Origin: JBFIHZ01 sp041601535 | Lineage (GTDB): Bacteria; Pseudomonadota; Gammaproteobacteria; Xanthomonadales; SZUA-36 | Length of the DNA stretch: 5,516 nucleotides | NCBI GenBank assembly: GCA_041601535.1 | Contig: JBFIHZ010000288.1 | Location: 1 to 5,516, forward strand | Reading direction: 5' to 3' | Part shown: one piece after another, positions 1-5,516 of the stretch | Layout: each line of letters opens with the position of its first letter | Numbering within the stretch: the stretch's first letter is position 1 | Notes under the pieces: model-generated | Seen by the model: the letters and a program-made list of their open reading frames with translations, nothing else | Told to the model about the DNA's origin: nothing | The model's database searches: none | Position numbers and translations under genes: made by a program

Positions 1-1
1 G

Positions 2-931
2 GTGTTTGTGGCCACCGCCATGTCCATTGTGTCCGGCGCTGTTGCAGAGCGCATGAAGCTGTGGGCCTTTTTTGCCTTTGCGGTGGTAATGACCGGCGTG
101 ATCTACCCGCTTGAAGGCGCGTGGACCTGGGGTGGACAGGAAGTTTTCGGAATGTTCAGCCTGGGCGATGACTTCGGCTTCAGTGATTTCGCTGGTTCCG
201 GAATCGTGCATATGGCCGGTGCGGCCGCCGCGCTGGCCGGTGTGCTGCTGCTGGGCGCGCGTAAAGGCAAGTACGGACCGGATGGCAAGGCCCACGCTCT
301 GCCGGGCGCCAACCTGCCGCTGGCCACCCTGGGTACCTTTATCCTGTGGATGGGCTGGTTTGGTTTCAACGGCGGTTCGGTGCTGAAACTGGGCGATGCA
401 GCCAATGCCCACAGCGTGGCCATGGTGTTTCTGAACACCAACGCCGCGGCCGCCACCGGCCTGATTGGTGCGCTGGTCACCGCTCACTTCAAGTACGGCA
501 AAGCCGACCTGACCATGGCACTTAACGGTGCGCTGGCTGGCCTGGTGGCGATTACCGCGGAACCATCAACGCCTACCGCCCTGCAGGCATCCCTGTTCGG
601 CTTTGTCGCCGGCGTGTTGGTGGTGTTCAGCATTATTGGTCTGGACAAGCTGAAGATTGACGATCCGGTGGGTGCGATTTCCGTCCACGGCGTGGTGGGC
701 CTGCTGGGCCTGTTGCTGGTGCCGCTGACCAACGATGGTGCCAGCTACGTAGGCCAGCTGGTGGGCGCGGTCACCATCTTTGTCTGGGTATTCGGTGCCA
801 GCTTTGTCACCTGGTTGATCCTGCGCGCGGTGGTCGGTATACGCGTCAGCGAAGAAGAGGAATACCAGGGTCTGGATATTGGCGAATGCGGCCTGGAAGC
901 CTATCCCGAGTTTATGGCCGGGCGTTCATGA
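2..931 (+). CDS. amt: Ammonium transporter, Amt family (5'-truncated by window edge)
   Basis: Inner-membrane channel that takes up ammonium as a nitrogen source; Amt proteins work as trimers. The visible 309 residues are the C-terminal two thirds. The frame is open at the left edge, and comparison with E. coli AmtB suggests that about 100 or more N-terminal residues lie outside, so the first codon here is not the start. Visible landmarks, numbered from the first full codon: the SGAVAERMKLW segment (10-20), Asp62 in DFAG matching AmtB Asp160, the first pore histidine His70 (IVHMAG, AmtB His168), WFGFNGGS matching the AmtB pore-lining region, and the second pore histidine His229 (SVHGVVG, AmtB His318). 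Asp62-to-His70 spacing equals that of AmtB. The cytoplasmic tail with EEEEYQGLDIGE, typical of the GlnK-interacting end, is intact. Hydrophobic segments alternate as expected. No glnK follows; one could lie upstream. Family assignment is secure; the exact paralogue is not. Confidence 0.95.
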   Translation: MFVATAMSIVSGAVAERMKLWAFFAFAVVMTGVIYPLEGAWTWGGQEVFGMFSLGDDFGFSDFAGSGIVHMAGAAAALAGVLLLGARKGKYGPDGKAHALPGANLPLATLGTFILWMGWFGFNGGSVLKLGDAANAHSVAMVFLNTNAAAATGLIGALVTAHFKYGKADLTMALNGALAGLVAITAEPSTPTALQASLFGFVAGVLVVFSIIGLDKLKIDDPVGAISVHGVVGLLGLLLVPLTNDGASYVGQLVGAVTIFVWVFGASFVTWLILRAVVGIRVSEEEEYQGLDIGECGLEAYPEFMAGRS

Positions 932-973
932 GCAGACAATCTGAATAACCGGTTGCGATTTGAGTCGGCCTTT

Positions 974-1002
974 TGCCCGGGAACCCTCCCGGGCATTTTT
1001 TT
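974..1002 (+). terminator. Intrinsic terminator of amt
   Basis: A perfect 8-bp stem, GCCCGGGA (975-982) with TCCCGGGC (987-994), encloses an ACCC loop; an extra T-A pair (974/995) closes the base. Seven T residues follow (996-1002). It lies about 45 bases after the amt stop. Read on the - strand there is no U-tract after the hairpin, so it should act only on amt, although the convergent lysR stop codon is two bases beyond it. Confidence 0.9.
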
Positions 1003-1003
1003 G

Positions 1004-1963
1004 TCAGCGGTCCGAATGGCCAATGCGCCAGGGTGAATCCGGCATATTGGCGTCTTCGGCGACATCAAGAAACGCACGGGCCTGCGGTGACAGGTACTTG
1101 CCGCGGCGCATGACCACGCCGTAGCTGCGTTTGGGGAAATAGGCGCTGAGGTTTTTTGCCACCAGCTTGTCATCCTCACGCAGGCAGATGCCGGTGACGA
1201 TGGACACGCCAAAGTCCAGTTCCACATAGCGTTTGATCACTTCCCAGCCGCCCACTTCCAGCGTCACGTTGAAGGACACCTGGTGTTGCTGGAACACCCG
1301 GTCCACCATGCGCCAGGTGGTCAGCCGGCGCGGCGGCAGGATCAGTCCGTAAGGGGCAATGTCTTCCAGTTGAATGCGCTCGTGCTCGGCCAGGTCGTGG
1401 CCCAGTGGCATGATCAGCGCCGGTTCAAAGGAATACACCGGTTGGTAGCTGATGTCCGAAGGCACATCCAGCATCGAGCCGATGGCGAAATCCACTTCAT
1501 CGTCACGAATCATGGCCAGGCCGTCGCGGCCGGTCACGTTGCGCAACTGCACGTGAATATTCGGGAAGTTCTTGCGGAATTGTTCCACCAGGCGGGGCAG
1601 CAGGTAGATAATGGTCGACTCCCCCGCCGCGATCACCACCTCGCCGCTGTCCAGGTCACCTTTCATCTGCCGGTTGAAGCGCGTGTTCAGTGATTCCAGG
1701 CCTTCCACCAGCGGGCGGGCCATTTCGTACAACTCCTGGCCTTCACGCGTCATATTGATGCGCGGCCCGTGCCGTTCGAACAGCACGGTGTCCAGTTCGC
1801 GCTCCAGGGCGCGAACTTGCAGGCTGATGGCAGGCTGGCTGAGGAACAATTCTTCGGCGGCATCGGTCATTTTGCCGCTTTTGGCTACGGCGCAAAATGC
1901 ACGCAATTGTTTGAGTTGGTTGCCCTTGTAATAGAAGCGTGTGGTTTTATCGTTCAAAATCAA
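1004..1963 (-). CDS. LysR-family transcriptional regulator (CysB-like), probable regulator of aceA
   Basis: Cytoplasmic DNA-binding regulator, 319 residues, of normal LysR length. Residues about 17-78 form the winged helix-turn-helix (LKQLRAFCAVAKSGKMTDAA, then recognition segment SQPAISLQVRALERELDTVLFER, wing GPRINMTREGQ). A linker helix follows, then a two-lobed effector-binding domain from about residue 105 (GEVVIAAGEST) to 310. The late segment KRYVELDFGVSIVTGICL resembles the matching part of CysB/Cbl. The start is awkward: HTH homology begins near residue 17, yet the only usable starts before it are TTG at 1963 or TTG at 1957, both without a clear Shine-Dalgarno. The TTG at 1963 is preceded in frame by TGA and then ATG. 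The 15-residue leader is rich in aromatic and basic residues (TTRFYYKGN). It is divergent from aceA with a shared 188-bp control region, which points to control of isocitrate lyase; the effector is unknown. No terminator is evident after its stop. Confidence 0.9.
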   Translation of the reverse strand: MILNDKTTRFYYKGNQLKQLRAFCAVAKSGKMTDAAEELFLSQPAISLQVRALERELDTVLFERHGPRINMTREGQELYEMARPLVEGLESLNTRFNRQMKGDLDSGEVVIAAGESTIIYLLPRLVEQFRKNFPNIHVQLRNVTGRDGLAMIRDDEVDFAIGSMLDVPSDISYQPVYSFEPALIMPLGHDLAEHERIQLEDIAPYGLILPPRRLTTWRMVDRVFQQHQVSFNVTLEVGGWEVIKRYVELDFGVSIVTGICLREDDKLVAKNLSAYFPKRSYGVVMRRGKYLSPQARAFLDVAEDANMPDSPWRIGHSDR

Positions 1964-1989
1964 TCACATATATTTTTAACTAAACTTAT

Positions 1990-2018
1990 ATTAAACATTG
2001 AAATATTTGCCTTGTCAA
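1990..2018 (-). promoter_or_regulatory. Sigma-70 promoter of the lysR gene
   Basis: Read on the - strand, a perfect -35 box TTGACA (2018-2013) is separated by exactly 17 bases from TTTAAT (1995-1990), a 5/6 match to the -10 consensus. The predicted transcription start near 1983 leaves an AT-rich leader of about 20 bases before the TTG at 1963. Placement relative to lysR is as expected. This is sequence pattern only. Confidence 0.65.
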
Positions 2019-2022
2019 AGAT
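2003..2022. promoter_or_regulatory. Imperfect dyad, candidate LysR operator
   Basis: A 20-bp imperfect palindrome with arms ATnTTTG (2003-2009) and CAAAnAT (2016-2022); 14 of 20 positions are symmetric. It lies between divergent lysR and aceA and covers the -35 box of the lysR promoter, where a LysR-type regulator would repress its own gene while activating the divergent one. The family's usual core is T-N11-A within a dyad; here the symmetric T and A (2006 and 2019) enclose 12 bases, so the match is loose. Confidence 0.4.
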
Positions 2023-2141
2023 GGCACTTAATCCCTAAGCTGGATGCTGAGTAGTCGTCGCGCGGGCCAGGTAAGGCTGATGCATGACGGACACGTCTGA
2101 AACCGGTACACCGCCATTAGTGGTCAAGTTATTCAGTATAT

Positions 2142-2146
2142 GGGAG
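2142..2146 (+). promoter_or_regulatory. Ribosome binding site that decides the aceA start
   Basis: GGGAG lies five bases before the ATG at 2152. It overlaps the in-frame upstream ATG at 2140, which itself has no recognisable Shine-Dalgarno. This favours 2152 as the start and a protein beginning MNTEHDIK. Confidence 0.6.
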
Positions 2147-2151
2147 TTGAG

Positions 2152-3438
<1,287 letters not shown>

Positions 3439-3457
3439 CGGTTTTATCCAGAGCAAG

Positions 3458-3486
3458 AAAAAGGGCCGCGCAAGCGGCCCTTTTTT
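3458..3486. terminator. Bidirectional intrinsic terminator between aceA and the PuuD-like gene
   Basis: A 7-bp GC stem, GGGCCGC (3463-3469) with GCGGCCC (3474-3480), encloses a GCAA loop of the stable GNRA type. A5 precedes the stem (3458-3462) and T6 follows it (3481-3486), so a U-tract follows the hairpin in both directions. It sits 20 bases after the aceA stop and 20 bases after the end of the convergent gene, and should end both transcripts. Confidence 0.95.
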
Positions 3487-3505
3487 ATTGCTGGGTGTTG
3501 TTTGC

Positions 3506-4177
3506 TTACAGCAGGTCTATGCCAAGATACAGCACCAGGGTAAGCAGCAGGCCCATATGAATCACACCCTTGACGCTGGTCATGGGGCCGGTTTTGCCTT
3601 TGATGCCATTCAAAGCCAGCAACAGGATCAGGCCGAACACCACGATCAGGGACACCAGGCTGGCGCTGCCAATGGGAATAGCCAATTGCGCCAGATGCAC
3701 CGATGAGGCCATAAAAAACAGCATCGGTATGGAGAACAGGGTATTGGTGCGAGAGGCCAGGCCCGCCTTGGCCAGTGCATCGGCCACTGCCGGATCGGCT
3801 TCGCCGCCAGCAGCCACTTTTTCTGCCGAGGCAATGGCGATTTTCTGGTTGGGCCAGATGATCAGCCATACGTTAAGGAACATGATGGTACCCAGAGTTG
3901 CGCCCACCACGATGCCATAACCGCTAAGGTGCTTGACGCCCAGCAGCGCGATACCGCTCAGGAAAGTAAACATGGCGCCCCAGCGGAACCACCAAAGGGC
4001 CCGGGGAACCAGCTTGCGAAACGCGTCAGATTTGGATGAGGCTTCGGCTTCCTTGAAGTACTCGCCCTGGACGAAATTGAAATACCACAGCAGGCCAATC
4101 CAGGCCACGCCGGCAAGCAGGTGAATCCACCTGATGATAAAGGCAAGTGCATTGCCTTGTAGAAGTGCAAGTTCCAC
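3506..4177 (-). CDS. Stand-alone PuuD / urate oxidase N-terminal-type membrane protein
   Basis: A polytopic inner-membrane protein of 223 residues resembling the membrane domain of PuuD urate hydroxylases (Urate_ox_N, formerly DUF989). About six hydrophobic segments are seen, near residues 12-34, 61-80, 88-109, 143-165, 171-191 and 201-221. Family-like features are IIRWIHLLAGVAWIGLLWYFNF at the N-terminus with His19, RALWWFRWGA (59-68), LNVWLIIWPNQK (101-112), and SRTNTLFSIPMLFFMASSVH (142-161). His19, His83, His161 and His207 could be ligands for heme or metal, by inference only. Full PuuD proteins carry a further C-terminal cytochrome c domain; this one ends after the last membrane segment with no CxxCH, so urate hydroxylation cannot be assumed. 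The start is GTG at 4177, supported by AGGGAG (4187-4192) nine bases upstream. It is convergent with aceA and shares its terminator; the upstream DUF2628 gene is on the same strand, 127 bp away. Family membership is likely; function is unknown. Confidence 0.75.
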   Translation of the reverse strand: MELALLQGNALAFIIRWIHLLAGVAWIGLLWYFNFVQGEYFKEAEASSKSDAFRKLVPRALWWFRWGAMFTFLSGIALLGVKHLSGYGIVVGATLGTIMFLNVWLIIWPNQKIAIASAEKVAAGGEADPAVADALAKAGLASRTNTLFSIPMLFFMASSVHLAQLAIPIGSASLVSLIVVFGLILLLALNGIKGKTGPMTSVKGVIHMGLLLTLVLYLGIDLL

Positions 4178-4216
4178 GTTTACGCTCTCCCTATTTTGAA
4201 CAGATCATTGTTGTAC

Positions 4217-4250
4217 CGGATTGGAGGGCAACCACGATACCGCCAATCCG
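4217..4250. repeat. Perfect 8-bp inverted repeat upstream of the PuuD-like gene
   Basis: CGGATTGG (4217-4224) and CCAATCCG (4243-4250) are exact reverse complements separated by 18 bases. The repeat lies 40-73 bases upstream of the GTG start of the PuuD-like gene and downstream of the DUF2628 gene. It could be an operator or a transcript hairpin; no U-tract follows on the - strand, so it is not a standard terminator. Confidence 0.4.
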
Positions 4251-4304
4251 CCCCATAGGTTACACCTGTTGGCGTCGATACTGAAATGAAAAGCGGGACA
4301 GGCC

Positions 4305-4706
4305 TCAGAAAGAGGCGATACGAATGTCTGCGGCGTAGCGGTCATCGTTGGCAGCACGCAGCGCCTGGCGACGGCCGCCAGCAACGATGGTGCACTTGTG
4401 CTCGAACTGTTCTTCACGCAACCGGGCGGCGTGCCAGCGGTAACCGGCAAACCCGGGCAGGATGCCGACCAGCACTACCATCAGCAGTAATACCGGAATT
4501 TGCAACCAGGGCCAGTTGGCCAGCAATCCGGCCAGCTCCGCCACGTCAAACATCAGGGTGGAGGCCGCCACCAGCATCAGCGTGATCCACCCCATGCCAC
4601 GGCGCACCGCCCAAATGGACGGGGCCAGGAAAGCCAGCCACGAGAAACCACGCCGCACGGCTTCATCGCCGTATCTGGGGTGGTGATAAATATCAAAAAT
4701 ATGCAT
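4305..4706 (-). CDS. DUF2628 family membrane protein
   Basis: A small protein of 133 residues and unknown function. The N-terminus carries the DUF2628-like pattern: a short cytoplasmic start (MHIFDIYHHPRYGDEAVRRG) followed by FSWLAFLAPSIWAVRRGMGW, the F-S-W-x-A-F and I-W-A-x-x-R-G signature of the family. Hydrophobic stretches span about 22-57 (probably two helices) and 66-89. A basic amphipathic tail follows (YRWHAARLREEQFE, then an Arg/Ala-rich end), probably cytoplasmic. The ATG at 4706 is chosen because the family signature begins within ten residues; the Shine-Dalgarno is poor. A 5-bp hairpin overlaps the stop codon (4302-4316) but lacks a U-tract. It lies between the TPR gene upstream (183 bp) and the PuuD-like gene downstream (127 bp), all on the - strand. 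The family is recognised from its sequence pattern; no role can be given. Confidence 0.75.
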   Translation of the reverse strand: MHIFDIYHHPRYGDEAVRRGFSWLAFLAPSIWAVRRGMGWITLMLVAASTLMFDVAELAGLLANWPWLQIPVLLLMVVLVGILPGFAGYRWHAARLREEQFEHKCTIVAGGRRQALRAANDDRYAADIRIASF

Positions 4707-4736
4707 GGCGGTGTTTAATTAAACTGGCCTATAACC

Positions 4737-4776
4737 ATTCCCGGGCGTCCCGGCCTGATAATTTGGACCCGGGAAT
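4737..4776. repeat. Inverted repeat upstream of the DUF2628 gene
   Basis: ATTCCCGGG (4737-4745) and CCCGGGAAT (4768-4776) are exact 9-bp reverse complements separated by 22 bases; each contains the self-complementary CCCGGG. It lies 31-70 bases upstream of the DUF2628 start and about 115 bases past the end of the TPR gene. It may be a two-site operator or an RNA hairpin. The rest of the 183-bp gap holds one weak extended -10-like match on the - strand (TGCGATACT, 4815-4807) and nothing else I can support. Confidence 0.4.
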
Positions 4777-4889
4777 TTGTCTCTCGTTCCACTGGTGCCG
4801 GGTTCCAGTATCGCATACTACAGTCAACTTCGTAATACTTACTGTGCCACTGGTCATGCGGCCTGCGCAACGGCCTGGAGTGGTTGCGG

Positions 4890-5516
4890 TCACCATGGCT
4901 TCAGCGGCAGATCTAACGGGCGCTGCGGCGGCCAGGGCAGCCCGGACTCCGCCAGCTTGCTGGCGAATACCGGTGTTGCGTCCAAATCGAATGGTGCGCC
5001 GCAGGCGCACAGGTAGATGGCCTGCATAAGCGACATGTAACCAAACGGCCGCCTGTCCACCAGCCCGGCCAGGCGGTTGGCCTCAGCACGATTGCCACGC
5101 AAGGCTTCCAGCACCAGTGAAGACTGATCATTTGGCCCGTGCCGGTTGAGGTAGGTGTTTTGAAACTCTATCGACGCTTCCTTGCGGCCTTCCAGCGCCG
5201 CCAGCATGGATTGCACAAAAGGCCGTTCTTCCTGAGTCAAAGGCCGGTTGGCAACTGCCTGACGAGCGTCGTTGAACTGATCCAGCATGGCCAGTGCCAT
5301 GACTTCAGTCCAGATCAGCGAATGGTGGGTGCTTTCCTGTAAAGCAATGCGGGATTGCCGCAGGGCCAGTTCCGGCCGGCCCAGCCACAAGTCCGCAGTG
5401 ATCCGGTGCACCGTGGCCCGTTCTGTGAACGGATCGCACTCAGCCATGCGGCTAAAGGCAGATTGCATTTCACGCGCCTTGCCGAACGGCCCGGTTGCAA
5501 GGTGTATCCAGTAACC
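4890..5516 (-). CDS. Probable TPR-repeat protein, C-terminal part (5' end beyond window)
   Basis: The frame is open through the right edge, giving 208 visible residues ending in PLKPW and TGA; the internal Met at 5468 is not the start because in-frame coding (YWIHLATGPFGKARE) continues upstream. The text is alanine/leucine-rich, and helix-pair patterns typical of tetratricopeptide repeats are visible: GPFGKAREMQSAFSRMAECDPF, LWLGRPELALRQSRIALQES, MALAMLDQFNDARQAVANRP, MLAALEGRKEASIEFQNTY and LVLEALRGNRAEANRLAGLV, each roughly 30-40 residues apart. The end (LDATPVFASKLAESGLPWPP) resembles the C-termini of winged-helix or adenylate-cyclase-type regulators with TPR/TolB-like tails, in which a final x-F-x-x-x-L-x-x-x-G-L-P-W-P is common. 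The N-terminal domain that would decide the function is outside the window. No terminator is clear after the stop. TPR-like nature is moderately sure; regulator identity is inference. Confidence 0.6.
   Translation of the reverse strand, partial: GYWIHLATGPFGKAREMQSAFSRMAECDPFTERATVHRITADLWLGRPELALRQSRIALQESTHHSLIWTEVMALAMLDQFNDARQAVANRPLTQEERPFVQSMLAALEGRKEASIEFQNTYLNRHGPNDQSSLVLEALRGNRAEANRLAGLVDRRPFGYMSLMQAIYLCACGAPFDLDATPVFASKLAESGLPWPPQRPLDLPLKPW

Noticed and set aside
2044..2100. Possible 18-codon leader peptide (ATG at 2044 to TGA) upstream of aceA
   Set aside because: It has no clear ribosome binding site, no run of regulatory codons, and no attenuator hairpin after it; an ORF of this length is expected by chance.
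2110..2124. Short imperfect palindrome CCATTAGTGG as a second operator
   Set aside because: It is only 8 of 10 symmetric bases with no extension, and it shares no sequence with the dyad at 2003-2022.
3444..3869. Alternative - strand frame overlapping the PuuD-like gene
   Set aside because: It has low-complexity, Gln/Arg/Gly-rich content with no membrane or domain pattern, while the 3506-4177 frame has family motifs and a good ribosome binding site.
4302..4316. Hairpin GCCTC-AGAAA-GAGGC overlapping the DUF2628 stop codon, as a terminator
   Set aside because: The stem is only 5 bp and on the coding strand is followed by CTGTCCCGC rather than a U-tract.
4785..4860. tRNA-like look (GGTTCCAGT, repeated CCACTGGT) between the TPR and DUF2628 genes
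   Set aside because: I could not build acceptor, anticodon and T arms; the repeat is only 8 bp and the short ACTGG/CCAGT hairpin does not extend.

Overview
This looks like an ordinary chromosomal stretch from a moderately GC-rich gammaproteobacterium, probably environmental or marine. The isocitrate lyase is of the short, E. coli-like class, the Amt transporter and the CysB-like LysR regulator are proteobacterial in style, and DUF2628 and stand-alone PuuD-type membrane proteins suit that group. I cannot name a genus. I see no mobile element, CRISPR array, tRNA or rRNA.

Layout from left to right: (1) the C-terminal two thirds of an Amt ammonium transporter on the + strand, cut by the window start and closed by a clear intrinsic terminator; (2) a LysR-family regulator on the - strand, convergent with amt; (3) a 188-bp AT-rich divergent region holding a near-consensus sigma-70 promoter for the regulator and an overlapping dyad that may be its operator; (4) aceA, isocitrate lyase, on the + strand; (5) a strong bidirectional terminator with a GCAA loop; (6) three - strand genes: a stand-alone PuuD/urate-oxidase-N-type membrane protein, a DUF2628 membrane protein, and the C-terminal part of a probable TPR-containing protein that runs off the right edge. 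No gene-free stretch exceeds 300 bases.

The clearest functional unit is lysR-aceA. The divergent arrangement, with a dyad over the regulator's own -35 box, is the classic LysR-type layout and suggests that this regulator controls entry into the glyoxylate shunt (growth on acetate or fatty acids) and its own synthesis. Malate synthase, the other shunt enzyme, is not in the window. The Amt gene supplies nitrogen uptake and is transcriptionally separate; no glnK follows it. The three right-hand genes share a strand but have gaps of 127 and 183 bp, so they need not form an operon.

I did not find a convincing undescribed system. The points most worth a second look are the regulator's unusual start region (ATG-TGA-TTG in one frame), the operator/promoter overlap, and the PuuD-type membrane domain without its cytochrome c partner or any purine-degradation neighbour.
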